Assembly (NCBI GenBank): GCA_030015575.1
Contig: JASDDO010000016.1
Location: 107,465,241-107,529,240 of the forward strand
Direction: 5' to 3'
Origin: Agapanthus africanus
Lineage: Eukaryota; Streptophyta; Magnoliopsida; Asparagales; Amaryllidaceae
DNA length: 64,000 nt
Made by a program: the position numbers and the translations under genes. The number at the start of each line of letters is the position of its first letter. The stretch's first letter is position 1. Below are positions 1 through 11,961 of the stretch, piece after piece. The notes under the pieces were generated by a model. The model was not told the origin of the DNA, did no database searches, and saw only the letters and a list, made by a program, of their open reading frames with translations.

Positions 1-1928
1 CTTGCTTGACTACCAGCAATATGATGGCGATCATATACGTGGGAGCTGGGGTCTGTAAGCGTATCCTTAAAAGTGTCCCTAGTCATGGGAGTTTCGAGAC
101 AGGGCATCGATACTCCAGAGTAGACTAGTGTATACAGTCGAGATCCCGACGAGGGGCAGTGGCCGGTCTCACAAGCCACTGGTGTCAGTTTGATCATCTA
201 AGATGTATACAGGTGCTCATTGGGTTATGAGTACACCGGACAGGACTCGCCGGGAATCTGCTAGTTGGTATTATACATATCGTCAGATAGCAATTCCCTG
301 GTGACATGCGTACAGGTTAGTTCATCGACCTGAGGTCGTCATTTGTCTCGTGTGAGTTCCCACTGTGCTTTGATTTCTACCCTACCACGGCTCAAAGGAG
401 TCGTGCAAACAGGTCTTTTTTGGGTACAGTCCCGAGCCACATTGGAGGCAAGTGAGCGGATCGTCGGGGATTCGTCTCTCCCGGTATTGGGGGTTGATGT
501 CGCGCAGTGCACGGGTGGCCATCACTAGAAACCCTCGGCCGAGGTAGTGGAGAATTACTGATTTGGATCAGTAGTTTCTCAGGTGGTGATGGGCTTCATG
601 CCGACACGATTTATCGCGTTATTAGGGGTCTGACTTTATCCACCCCCTAGACTCGATATGCGATACTCTTTAGACGAATGGACCGGACTGTATATACATT
701 ATCACTGTCAGGCTCAGTAGGGTTTATAGATGAGTTCGCTCGTCAGCTTTCCTTCCAATCAATACATAGGCAAAACGTTACGTGCAGCTTGTACCTCTGA
801 CGTGCTAGGGGTTATACCCTGTGCCAGTATGTTGATGAGTCATTAGAGTCCAGACAGTTTTCCAAGTTCGGGCGAAACGTTGTAGAGGCCGTATGGGTTT
901 ATGGTAAGGTTCGGAAAAAGCACGTGCGTTTTCGCACGTGTCGTTTTTCGGGCAGATAATACTGGTAGGCTTTGGTTTAAGCCGGAACCCAGTATTATAC
1001 TGTGTAGATATAATATCTTTGTCTCAGTTGCATTTGTATTCGGTCGTAATACAAATGCGGGTATGTTTATACTGATACGGGGTTATCCTAAAATTCGTTT
1101 CAGGATCACTTTTGGAAGTTGCCAGTTGCCAGTTTTCTATCAGCCGTATTTAACGGTCGGTTAAATGCGGATTTATCTTTTCTTCTTGAGGGTGAGTCAT
1201 AGGGTGAGTCATGCTTCTAGAAGGTTCTAGAAGTGATGACAAGGTTAGTGACTCATGGTTGCTTTAAATGTTCATTTATTGCAAGTGTGACTAAGCTTAA
1301 TGATTCATCACTTTCTTAAATGCATTCATACTAGGTGTTATGATAAGTATTAAGCTTATGGTCACCATTTTCCCTCCTACACTCACCCCCCCTACCTCCT
1401 ATAAATGGCCGGCCCCTTCCCCCCTCTCTCTCTCTCACTTGATGGTTATTGTTCACTAGAAAAAGATTATGATAGATTCGGGTTCACGAAAAATAGATAG
1501 CCTCTTTCTCATTTCACCCGATCCAAAAGGCAACTTCCATAACCGTTCGTCCGTGACCTTGGACGTAACGAGACAAAGTGTTCTACTCATTCTCTACTTC
1601 ATCTTGGTCGTCACTTTTAGCAAACTTGACGATCGAGTTGCCTCGGTTCAGAGGCGGGAGCCCGTTTAAAGATCCGTCGACGTAGTGCCACCCAGACGAC
1701 AAGATTGGAGATCGAGGAGATCGGAACAACCGCAACAAAGCGTGGGATGATGGTTAAAGACCGAAGGACTCGGATCATTCGGTATAACGTTTCTACCCCT
1801 TTGTAGTTTGTTAGTTTAGCTTTAATGGCAGATCCGGGTTACGGTACACGATAGCGCCAGTTTCGTTAAAAGTTTTTGTTCCGCATTTGGCGTCTGTTAG
1901 ACGGCCGGGGCGCTACCGTGGACTTACA
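1..1928 (+). mobile_element. LTR, plus orientation, left end outside window (Copia type)
   Basis: The segment ends ...CTTACA at 1928. Its last part (GGCCGGGGCGCTACCGTGG) matches the 3' end of the LTR of the Copia element at 26534-36702 when that is read on its minus strand. Its first few hundred bases match, in reverse orientation, the LTR portions at about 28400-28600. A TATA box and a CT-rich tract lie at 1400-1440, as in an LTR promoter. No primer-binding site follows at 1929, so this is a 3' LTR or a solo LTR. It abuts the leader of the oppositely oriented copia-0, so it probably belongs to an insertion into copia-0. The left TSD is outside the window. Confidence 0.7.
1400..1406 (+). promoter_or_regulatory. 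TATA box of the LTR at 1-1928
   Basis: TATAAAT sits just upstream of a (CT)n tract, about 520 bp before the LTR end. This is a plausible U3/R promoter; no transcript evidence is available. Confidence 0.5.
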
Positions 1929-2452
1929 GATTCCACATATTGTATCACATTCCAAATAAATAGACAGTATTAAACTTTCCGAACCAAATAATCAAATATC
2001 CAAGATTTCCTAAATAGCTCAACACTTGAGCGGAGTTCAAAAATTCCAGAATACGTCACAGTACCAACGGTCCAGCCGTAGAAGGGTCAAGCCAACGCCT
2101 CACATGTGGCACGCCGTACCGCCCCAAACCCTAAGGTTTAGAGGCGGTTCAGATGGTCACATAATCGAGATAAGGTTTGTGTTCTTCTAGGGGGTCCATC
2201 GGTTTACTTGCACGTTTTTCCGAAAGATTTAAACCCAAGAAAAAATTCAACACTTGAAAGTTTTTCGTGCCGGGAAAAATTGAGTTAATGATATCCGTTC
2301 GAACATTTTAATACTTTCTAAATTATCCGGAAAAAGAACGAAATTAAATTTTCCGATCGAATCAACGAATACAAAATAAACCCCAGAACACTCAACACTT
2401 GAGTCAGTTTAAAATTACCCAGAAAATATAACTCACAGAAATAGATATTACA

Positions 2453-2561
2453 GTGCAAAAATGAGGGTATATATCCTCTGTACTGCCGCGGATTCGCGGC
2501 CCAAGCGCGGTACGGCCGCGGTTCCGCGGCGGTTAGTACGGATCATGCTCTCGTTTTTCAC
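2453..2561 (-). repeat. Twin GC-palindrome module in copia-0 leader
   Basis: Two 16-bp palindromic units, GCCGCGGATTCGCGGC (2485-2500) and GCCGCGGTTCCGCGGC (2515-2530), are separated by 14 nt. They are enclosed by an imperfect outer stem: GTGCAAAAATGAG at 2453-2465 pairs with CTCGTTTTTCAC at 2550-2561. The same layout recurs in the leaders of copia-1 and the inner Copia element. Confidence 0.75.
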
Positions 2562-2714
2562 TACAATTATTATATTTCCCTGCTGATTTTTAGGCATTTT
2601 TAATTCAGAAAAGTCACAGCTTTGAAAATTTGTCCAGAGAGGGGTTCATTTTGGCGTTTCGGGGTTTGTTCGTAGTTTTAACTTCGTATACTCGCCGCCT
2701 AATGATCTAGCTAG

Positions 2715-2726
2715 GCTCTGATACCA
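2715..2726 (-). other. Primer-binding site (initiator tRNA-Met), copia-0
   Basis: The minus strand reads TGGTATCAGAGC one base inside the LTR end, the standard plant Copia primer-binding site. Confidence 0.85.
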
Positions 2727-4950
2727 CTGTAGGCTTACTAGGCACTCTAACAAGGTTCTACAAGGTATCAACCTAGCCCGTTTAAAATTTTAGCCGTGTC
2801 GAATAACCCTAAACAAGATCTTTGCTAGATAATTAGGGTTGCAAAAGCAAGTAGATAATATTTACCACTAAGTGAATACGAAATACAACCTTTGTAGATC
2901 GGTCCTTCACTTCATAAAGCTCCTTGCCGTAGTCCCTTCACTGCGATCATGGTTCTCTCGGGCTCTTGCATGGCTTCATAAGGCGAAAGATGCGTCCTTA
3001 CTTGAAGTCTTCGAGGCCGAAGATGATCTACGTCGAGAGAATACCGACTCAAGCTACTACTTCACTAACTAGAGAATTAGTGAAGCAAACACCCTAAACT
3101 AAAGTGCTAGTCTAGTAGAGGATGGAGAAATAGGAAGTGGGTTCTCTTTAGAATTTTATTTCACACAATGTTTCACTCTCCTTTTAAAACCCTAGCAAGC
3201 CTTTTTTCTTTGCTCAAAGAAGAAGAAGATGAACAAAAGAAAAGGATGAGGATAATGATCAAGTGAGTGAGTTAACCATGGTGAGTGAGTATCATACACT
3301 AACTCATGTAGAAACATAACCATGACTAATCCAAAATGGTTAGGTTAACAAAAAATCTAAAGTAAAGACAAAGTTAGTGGACTTTGTCAAAGCAAAGAAA
3401 GCTTCTACAAGCTTCATGTTTTTTTCCAAATTTCCACTAATTTTGTAATTACCTTAAATAATTATAACCCACCATAATAAACAGAATGGTGTAAGTCTCA
3501 TACACCCATGAATGATGTATCAACAACCATGATACAAAAAGAAAACACATTTTAATATATATCACATATATATTAAAGTTGTGCATATGTGAGAAAAATT
3601 CTTAAGTGAACAAATGTTAATTAATGTAAATTAGTATATCATATATACAATTATACACCAAATTATTAAATCAACACTTGACTTAATAATTCGGTTATAT
3701 CTCATATAACCGACTAATATCTAATGTATCGACTTATCGAATCAACACCTGATTCGATAACCCGGCTATATCACATATAACCGACCGATACAAAAAGTCG
3801 CGAGAATAAAATACGGTATCACATACACGCATTATTCTCGGTCCCGCACATATCACATACGTGCTCCAATTTCGTTTTGCCTGAGCCAGTAAAAACTCTA
3901 TGTAGGACTCTAAAGACTCGTCAATACTCCGGCAGTAGGTGATGATCACATCAAGCACCCACAAGCCGTCAGCGGTACTAGCTGGACGTAACGGCTACCC
4001 GGGTATTGAGCGATCAGAAGATCAGCAAGCAAGCCCGCTCCAACTCCTGTAGAGGCATAACGGTAACACTTCCCGTACAGTCCGGTCTCCTCGTCTGATA
4101 TGTCGCATATCAAGTCTAGGGGTGGTAAACGTCAGACCCCAATAACCGATAAGTCGTGCCGATGTGAGGCTCATAACGGGCCGAGAAACTACTGGTAACT
4201 CTTACCAGTAAATCTCTAAATCAGCCCTGGCCAGGGACTTCCCTGTTATGGCCAATCAAGCACAGCGCAACATTAACCCCCAATACCGGGAGAGACGAAA
4301 CCCCTCCTATCGCTCATTGCCTCCATGTGACTCGGGACTGTACCCAAAAACCACCGTTTTGCACGTCCTCTTGGACGTGGTAAGATGGAAATCAAAGCAC
4401 AGTGGGAATCACACAAGACTCTATGACGATCTCGGGTCTACAGTCTAACCTGTACAAGTGTCACCAGAGAACTGCCATATGACGTGAGGTATAATACCAT
4501 CTGGTAGTTCTCGGCGAGTCCGTCCAGTGTACCCAGTCTCCACTGAGCACCCGTACACTATCTCTGATGTCAAACACCAATGGATATGAGATCATCCATC
4601 GCTCATCTCATGGGTCGAGAAGCGTATACGCTAATCTACTCTGGTATATCGATGCCCTGTCTCGATACACCTACGACTAGGAACATTAAATGATGTACTT
4701 ATGGACTACTCTGTCCCCACTAGTATGATCTGCATCATAATCCAGGTAGTCAAGTACACATCCTAAGGGCTTTACCAACATGTAACTATAAGACAGTATA
4801 AAGAGACAAGTATACATGTTAAGATAAAGAGCAACCAGATAGCATACTATCATATCGAGAAAGAAAGTCCTCTCTATATATGTCCAAGCATCCAATATAA
4901 TATACATCACCTGTACAATACTGGCCTCTAGGGCATACATACAACTAACA

Positions 4951-5403
4951 ATTTTAAGTTCAGCCGCTTATGCTTAAGTATCGTTGGATCTTTTGATCCA
5001 AGAGCTCTCTGTTAACAAAGGAATATCTTTCTTGTTTTTAAGAAGATATAGGAAAATTTTCTTGTTAACAAGAAAATCTCTTTTTGTTTTAGAAAGATAA
5101 AGGCAATAAATAGAGTTTAAGCTGTACCCGAAACATACGCTTCAATAGAGATTGGCGCTGGCGCTGCTGGCGCCAGGATGACATCGACTCGGCTTGAGCC
5201 GGAGATAGCATTGGCGCTGCTTGCGTCAAGATTGGCATTGGCGCTGCCTGTGCCAGAGTTGAGCTTAAGCTCTTGAGCCCAAATTTGGACGGGAACACCC
5301 TTAAATTGAGAAAGTAGAAAAGATTTAAGAAGAAAGATAAGTTATCCGGGCTTCAATCCATTGTCCCCGCCAGATATAGATCTCCGGTGTTTGAATAATC
5401 AAC
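4951..5403. other. Intergenic DNA with a short GGCGCTG-rich repeat
   Basis: No gene is seen. Between about 5150 and 5265 a word like TTGGCGCTGCTTGCG recurs three to four times with variation, forming a small degenerate minisatellite. The rest is AT-rich. Confidence 0.5.
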
Positions 5404-6520
5404 CAAATTTGGAATTAGAGGGAACTGAATAAGATTTGACAAAAATACAGTTCGAACTAAAAAAATTGTAGGAGTGAAAAAGCAAAAGAAAATTGTGAAA
5501 TGGCACTAATATGTATAAAAACAAGCACAAGAAATGCCACTGTGACACGTAAATTTAAGATGTGCATTATAATATGATGGAGTATATAATATGATATATA
5601 AGGATAGAAGAACTATTTTCCTATGTCTCTATACAAGTGAGTGAACGTATGAATGCGGCGAACCTTTGCATGTATAATGTGGTAATATTTTTGAATCTTG
5701 AGAAAGGTACTAATAAAGATCATCTCATTAAGTGCTTATTGAGTTTAAGTATATATAGCAACAAACCAAAGAAACAAAGAAAAACAATAGGATATGGAAT
5801 TTAAAAAGAGTTATTACAAAAAAGATCCTCGATTTTACTAATTATCTTATTGAGTTCTTAATTTACAATGAATATCTCCAAACATTATAAAGAACCACTT
5901 ATTCTCTATAACTTACACATCAACACATCTTCTGTATAACCACTTATTCTTCCAAGCTCTCCAGCATTACAGTTTTATACCTGAAATATAATCATGGCGA
6001 AGGTAATCAAAATCTCGTAAAGTTATATATAAGGCATCAAGCACTGAATCACTTACATTACAGGTAGGTAGCTCCCTCGAACAGTAATCTCACTGATTTC
6101 AGTTTAAGCACTCCAATGATGTTTTTGAGCTGCACCTTCATGCGGCAGAGCTAAAATTATCATCTCATGTACGATATCAGTAGCTCATTTCATATCCATC
6201 AACTTTTTTAGCTAATTAATTATATGCATTATGATCCTTAACTTGAATTGCTTCAATGACCCTCCCATTATTCGAAAGACAAGCTGTTATGGATTTACAA
6301 GGCTCATCATTAGGCTCCCAAGTCCCAACCTTCCTCTATGATCTTTTCCACCCACTCTTCTCGAATTTACATTTCCAATCATACAATATCCTTAGAATTA
6401 CATTACAAGTTCCAAAATTAAGGCTAAATCCCACATATCGAAACTCATTGATCATTTTATCCGCCATTTCCATCCGATCCATTAATAGTGGATAAAAGAA
6501 TATTGTATATTTCTGTCCCT
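5404..6520 (-). pseudogene. Partial tandem copy of the 3' end of the PPR gene (pseudogene)
   Basis: This stretch aligns along its length with about 7204-8300. It covers the same 3' flank, the same 3' UTR-like part and then the last hundred or so codons of the neighbouring PPR gene, in the same minus orientation. Examples are TTCGAAAGACAAGCTGTTAT at 6270 against TTTGAAAGACAAGCTATTAT at 8062, and CTTTTCCACCCACTCT in both. Identity is roughly 70-80% by eye with many small indels. The reading frame is broken and the N-terminal four fifths of the gene are missing. It is best read as an old partial tandem duplication followed by decay. Confidence 0.75.
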
Positions 6521-7203
6521 TTTTCTACTTATCAATGCACCCAAATACACAGTGATCACTTTATGCACTGCATAATTGAATTACGAGGAATTATTACACT
6601 TGAGTTTTAAAAATTAATCAATATATAGTTTAAAATGCTGAAAATTTCTACAGATCAGAAAAAGAATGAAAAAAATTCTAAACATTGCAAAAACATATAA
6701 TACGAAGAGAGTCTGTTACCTACTAAATAAACAAAAATATCCTCCTTTACTATTAGAACTTGTGGTCTTTGGAAGATGAAAGTCTGCAGGACTCGACAGC
6801 AGAGGAAGGAGAATGATAAATAGATCATATTTCCGCCTTTGGTGTCATGCAACGAGTAAAGAGAAATGGCACCCGGAAAGAAACACCTGGGAAGTAGACA
6901 TATGACTGATTACTCAGATGCATAAACTCATTTTCAGAACACTTACCCTTATTTATTCAAGTGTTTAGTTACATCCAATCATGTATAATTTTCTCTGCTA
7001 CCAAGAATTTAGTTTAGGCGCATCCGTCGGTTATCCTAATTGAAGCGTTGCTTGTTCAGTCAGCTCCCCTTAATCCAAGTGAGGTAAGGCGGTCTAGACT
7101 GTCTCATTTCCAACAGTATTTGACTTGCGTTAGATATCAGGTGTTAGACACGTTTTCTTTTATTTCCATAAGTTCGATAATTGTGAATAGTGTGAATAGT
7201 CAT
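6521..7203. other. AT-rich intergenic spacer
   Basis: No coding region, RNA gene or terminal repeat is recognised. The spacer separates the decayed PPR copy from the 3' flank of the intact PPR gene. Confidence 0.4.
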
Positions 7204-7944
7204 TCAAGTCGGAATTGGAGGAAATTGAAGAAGTTTTGTCTAAATGAGGATAGAACTAAAATAAGCAACCACAAAAAGTTGGAAAAAAGGAAACTGTGAA
7301 ATTTCTCTATTGTGTATGGACCCAAGCACAAGAAAGTCCATGTTAGCAGATTATGCTGTAAACTGTAATAACATGATTTGTATATAATATGAAGATGGAT
7401 GAACTCATCGTTCCTTTCTGTCTCTATATATACGTGTCCGCCCACTCAAATGTGGTGAGCTTTTGTATGCTGTGCTCATATTCTATAATACTCGTCTAAT
7501 CATCAAGAGATGAGTTCATCTCATTAAATTCATATTCGTCACATCATAGATGGCGAGAAAATGCAGAAATAATAATAAACAGAAAGATTTTGAAGTAAAA
7601 AAGGGAAATTATGGGGGGGAATAGCTGCTCAATTTTACAATCATCTCATTGAGTCATTAGTTTACAATTATATCCCCAAATATCTTGTTGGATGAATAGC
7701 TTACACTTAAAAACATGTTCTGGAAAAATCCGATCTTTCCACACTCTCCGGAATAGTATACATTCCTGAAATAAAATCATAGAGTAAGGTAATCAAATCC
7801 TGAATTTATAGGTAATATATTTTGAAAAGGGGATCGATCGCTGAACCACTTACTTTACAGGTCGGTAGATTCCTTCACTAAGTATACTTGAAGCCCCGAT
7901 ACAGTTTTTGAGCTTTAACTTTATGCAGAAGAGCAGAGATTATC

Positions 7945-9537
7945 TTATCGTTTAGAGATCAGTGGTTTAGTTGCATCCATCAACATTTTTAACTCATCAA
8001 GCAATACTTTATATACATTATGATCCATGAGTTGATATACTTCGACGATCTTTCCATTATTTGAAAGACAAGCTATTATGGATTTACATGACTCATCATT
8101 AGGTTCCCAACCTTCCTCCATCATCTTTTCCACCCACTCTACACTCGATTTTACATTTCCCATCATACAATGCCCACGGAGAATTACATTGTACGTTCCG
8201 AAATTAAGGCTCGATCCCTTATTTTGAAGCTCCAAAATCAATTTGTCAACCATTTCCATTCGACCCATTAAGCACAATCCATCAATCAAGCCATTGTATA
8301 TTTCGATTTTGGGCAAGTAGCCTTTTCGTAACATCAAATCTTTCAATTTATGTGCTTCTCTTAACTTACTACCCATACACAAACGCCGAATGAGATTACT
8401 ATACAGGCTTAATTTCGGATGATGCCCTCTTCGCATCATTTTTACAAATATCTTTAGTGCTTTCATCCACCAACCATAATTTGTAAGCGACTCCACAAGT
8501 TGAGTGTACACAAACTTCCTATCTAACCAACCCACTCTTCTCATGTGGTTGAAGAGATCATTTCCATATTCAGGTCTCCCTTGTTTACACACCTCCTTAA
8601 TTAGTAGGTTAACAGTATAACTATCCGGCTTTATTTTAAAATCAAGCATTTGCTTGAATAGACGAAACACCATTTTCGCCTCTCCCATCTCACAACACCC
8701 TTTAATCAAGATATTGTAGCTCTCCAAATTCGGCACACAGTCTTTCTCTCTCGTCATCGCAAAAACCTCTAAAGCTTCCACCAATCTCCCTTTCACACAA
8801 AGGTACTTCATAGCAATGTTGAAGGTTTCGGTTTCCAAAGCATCAACGCTCCCATTCAGCATTCTGCGGAACAAATCCCAACCCAAATCCTCTTGTTTTG
8901 AATCGAGAAGCTCCTCCAAGAGTATGCTACAAGAATCGAACGCAGGACTAAATCCGTGAGAACCCATCTCATGCAACAAAGATAACCCCATATCCGATCT
9001 CCCAACACAGGCCCACTGGTGCAGCACATAGTCGTAATCCGCAGGAGTCGCACCAAACCCTAAATAAATCTTCTTACGAAGCAAAGAGTCGGCGACGGAA
9101 GCATGCGACGGGTTGCAACCTCTCGTGAGAACCTTTAGGATCGTTGTGTAGCTTATCCCATCATGATCGAAACCGTCAAGGTTTTCCAACCAATGGAAAA
9201 AATTGAAAGCCAGCTCAGGCTTTCGGATGCGCTTGAGGACTTGGACTGCTATCTGAGGGGTGATTTCTGAATCGGAAACGGCGCATAGTTCCTTGAGACA
9301 TGAATCCCATTTATCCGTCTTTTGAATGATTGAAGCCATGCTTCTGATCAACACATTGTCTTCTTTGCATCTCTTGTTCCTTGATTTCGAGTAACATCGA
9401 GCGTTCGGCAAATATGCTTTCGCAAAGCTAGGGTTTTGAGCTAAAGGGTTACAAGCACAAGAGGCAGTGATCTTGATTTGATTCAAGATGAGACCAGTTT
9501 TGGATAAAAGAGAGATCTTTTTAGCAGTAAAAGCCAT
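7945..9537 (-). CDS. P-class pentatricopeptide repeat protein, probably mitochondrial
   Basis: This is an intronless ORF of 530 codons from the ATG at 9537; an in-frame ATG four codons upstream (9549) is possible but in a weaker context. The N-terminus (MAFTAKKISLLSKTGLILNQ) is basic, hydroxylated and poor in acidic residues, as in a mitochondrial presequence. From about residue 110 to 480 there are some ten tandem 35-residue helical repeats with the P-type pattern, for example TFNIAMKYLCVKGRLVEALE, SYNILIKGCCEMGEAKMVFR and IYNGLIDGLCLMGRMEMVDK. Family knowledge: such proteins bind organellar RNA one base per repeat and act in processing, stabilisation or translation. No E, DYW or SMR domain follows, so editing deaminase activity is not expected. 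It is the only intact host gene in the window. The RNA target cannot be deduced here. Confidence 0.92.
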   Translation of the reverse strand: MAFTAKKISLLSKTGLILNQIKITASCACNPLAQNPSFAKAYLPNARCYSKSRNKRCKEDNVLIRSMASIIQKTDKWDSCLKELCAVSDSEITPQIAVQVLKRIRKPELAFNFFHWLENLDGFDHDGISYTTILKVLTRGCNPSHASVADSLLRKKIYLGFGATPADYDYVLHQWACVGRSDMGLSLLHEMGSHGFSPAFDSCSILLEELLDSKQEDLGWDLFRRMLNGSVDALETETFNIAMKYLCVKGRLVEALEVFAMTREKDCVPNLESYNILIKGCCEMGEAKMVFRLFKQMLDFKIKPDSYTVNLLIKEVCKQGRPEYGNDLFNHMRRVGWLDRKFVYTQLVESLTNYGWWMKALKIFVKMMRRGHHPKLSLYSNLIRRLCMGSKLREAHKLKDLMLRKGYLPKIEIYNGLIDGLCLMGRMEMVDKLILELQNKGSSLNFGTYNVILRGHCMMGNVKSSVEWVEKMMEEGWEPNDESCKSIIACLSNNGKIVEVYQLMDHNVYKVLLDELKMLMDATKPLISKR

Positions 9538-9549
9538 ATATATCAGCAA

Positions 9550-10560
9550 TGAAAAAAGCTCAAATTATTGGGATTTTCATGAATACCTCGATTGAATCGG
9601 ATCGTTTCTTCTTGGCGTAAGATTTTCTTTTTTTTTTTTCCCCTTCTCGAACTGCAGCCACATCTAGCAATAAGGGTTCACAAGGACAGGTCTGGGGTTG
9701 AAGGGGACAAAGGAAATATTTAGTTTAAGTTGCAAATTGCACAAACCCCCCGTGCATTTTACTTGGTATGGCACTCACGACAATCATACGCTTTGGTTTA
9801 GAGATGTTGTACGGGCCAGTCAGCTAACCCGCTGGTCAGTCCATGTAGGTGGTGGGGAAAATGGACACGGATAAAAATGACCGAGTTTAAACGGATTTTA
9901 AAATTTGTGTCCATCACTCGACTTGTATACGGCGGGCAGGTGTTCGAGTAACCGATGCATAAATAAATTGGACATCCATAAGCGGGTTGATGGGTTAATG
10001 AGTAACTTACGTTGTTTTAAAGATGGTTTTTCAATCGAACGGGAAAAAAAATATCTTTAGACATTTTGGGTTTAAATAAGTTAACTATTATAATTAAAAA
10101 TGATAACTGCATTAAAAAACCACTTAGCACTGGTGGTATAACTTTTAACGTGGAAGATTTATTGATCAAGGCCAGAAATATAATATGAAAAGTTGCTTGA
10201 TTTTCTTTTTAATGTGTGCCGACAAAAGCCTCGTACCTGTAGGTCAGGTCGATCTGGTAATAGTTTTAAACAAACGGGGTCGACTATAGATTAGTTTTTA
10301 CCCACGTGTCAAACGGTTCATGGCTCATACTTAACACCTTTACTTGCGTAGGCCTGGGCCATGTTGGGTTAGGTCTAGTGTGTTCCAAACTCGGGCCTTC
10401 TAGTTTTTACAAGGATAGATCATATAGATACCTTGAATAGCATATGGTCTTTAGGAGTGGGGGATTTATTGTGTTGAGAATGCATTTTAGCCACCCGTCA
10501 AATGGATCCTACTCCTCCTGCTATAGGTAGACGCTCGTGTTCGTGCCGCTAACTTGCGGC
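9550..10560. other. PPR upstream region and intergenic DNA
   Basis: This must contain the PPR promoter (minus strand). An A-rich tract on the sense strand (T-run near 9630-9642 on plus) is visible. Beyond about 9700 nothing coding or repetitive is recognised. Confidence 0.4.
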
Positions 10561-11961
10561 AAGTGCGGAATACAAAACGAATTCTAAACTTGAGCACGAA
10601 CTACTACAACCTAGAATCAAATCCAAACACTAAACCAGAAAACATACGAAAGAGTTTAGCTACTAGGTTAGTAATAACAATGACGCGTGTCGGATTGTGT
10701 CAAGATGTTAACTTCCGTTGATCTCTTCGCATGTCGATGGATGGCTGGGATTGAGTTGGAGAGTGGTCTCCTGAAGCGTGTGGATCTCAATGGGCTGTGG
10801 TTTTGAGGTTGAGCCGAGCTACCTGCAAGGAAGTCCTGGGGTGGTTATACCACTGAGGACCCTCCGACGATCAAGTTAGTGGTGCAAGTCGAGCAGATTA
10901 ACGGCTAAGTGAGGGAAGAATTGGTTACTTGAGTCGTCTGAAAGAGTGGTTTATGTAGAGGTGGCAACAGGCAGGCAGGCACGAGAATCACGTCTGCCGT
11001 TACGCCCCCGACGTCACGTTCGCATGATAGACGGAATCTCCCATTAATGGCGAGATAGTCTCGTTAATGGGGATCGTGATGGCGTAGAACGCAGGATCGT
11101 GGCCGGCGGATATCTCGCGCATGGCGAGACTCGCGGGGGCGAGGCAGATGCGCCTGCGGTCAATGCCATTGGTCGGTCGATGGGATCGAGGAAGATGAGC
11201 TCGGCGGGAGGCTCGGGACCGAGCGGGAGGCCAAGCTATCGTGGTTCTGTGGTAGCCCGGAGGCGAGCTGAGAGGGCCGATGAGGCCGATTGCGCAGGGG
11301 GCTCGGAGGTGAGCCAGCGGTTGTTTGTAGCACGGGCATAGGAGTGGTCTGGTCAGCCATTGCAGGTCCTTTCTTGCAAGCTTCAGGACACGTCATCTGC
11401 CACGTGTCATGATCTGGGAGATCACCGATATCGAGCATCATCATTAGCCCCCCACTCTCGTCTCGACCTGCTCACGGGTCGGGTCGAGAGTGGTCTGCCG
11501 GGTCACCCGAAGTGAGCGCCTTGTCGTAGATATCGTGAGCGTGCAATCCCGGGCAGTCGACTATATCTTCTTGATGACGTCAGCATATCAGGGGTCAGAT
11601 CTCGCATTAAAAAGGATGAGCCGGATCGTGCGTATGTTCACCGAAGAGACAGCCCATGTGTCGGGCGCTGGTTGGCCGACGCGACGGGCCGCAAATTTCT
11701 GGCATCCGATGGGATACGACCAATGCGCCTACGACAGGTGGGGCGATCGTGGTCGTTGAATGCAGCGAGTCGTTTCGGCGGGAGATGACCGTCACCATTA
11801 GATGCGCATGCCGGTAGCTATAAATCGAGGTGGGGTCCCTATCATGGGCCCATATCTCTTCATAATTTCCTCGTCCAGAGTATCGTTAGCTCGGCGCTAT
11901 CTTTTTAGGTCAGATCTCTGCGTTTTGCTCTTCCGAGGACTCATCCTCTCAATCAGGTTAG
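10561..11961 (+). other. GC-rich upstream segment of a truncated transposon-like ORF
   Basis: Base composition rises sharply compared with the AT-rich flanks. A TATA box at 11819-11825 sits about 140 bp before the ATG at 11962. Short ORFs in all frames here look like by-products of high GC. It may be the 5' region or LTR of a retroelement whose body was displaced by the CACTA insertion, but no terminal repeat was found to prove that. Confidence 0.35.
11819..11825 (+). promoter_or_regulatory. TATA box upstream of the 11962 ORF
   Basis: TATAAAT in a GC-rich setting, about 140 bp before a start codon in the same orientation. Confidence 0.45.

Larger units (their letters stand above)
1929..4950 (-). 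mobile_element. copia-0: untranslated leader and 5' LTR of a minus-oriented Copia element
   Basis: The LTR spans 2728-4950 (TG...CA on the plus strand; TGTTAG...CTACA in sense). It is followed in sense by a primer-binding site complementary to initiator tRNA-Met at 2715-2726 and by about 790 bp of non-coding leader (1929-2714). The leader holds the twin GC palindrome at 2485-2530 and several short hairpins containing TCAACACTTGA. Gag and pol would lie to the left and are not in the window. The flank after 4950 starts ATTTT, a candidate TSD whose partner is not visible. The LTR resembles those of copia-1 and copia-2 most clearly in the part near 4000-4950. Confidence 0.75.

Noticed and set aside
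2711-2730. Possible tRNA-related gene because of the tRNA-Met-like word
   Set aside because: Only the 12-nt primer-binding site is present next to an LTR end; no cloverleaf can be drawn.
6256-6495. Plus-strand ORF of 79 codons
   Set aside because: It is the antisense of the decayed PPR gene copy.
11099-11798. Several overlapping ORFs on both strands in the GC-rich block
   Set aside because: High GC makes chance ORFs common; none shows a recognisable motif or consistent start context.
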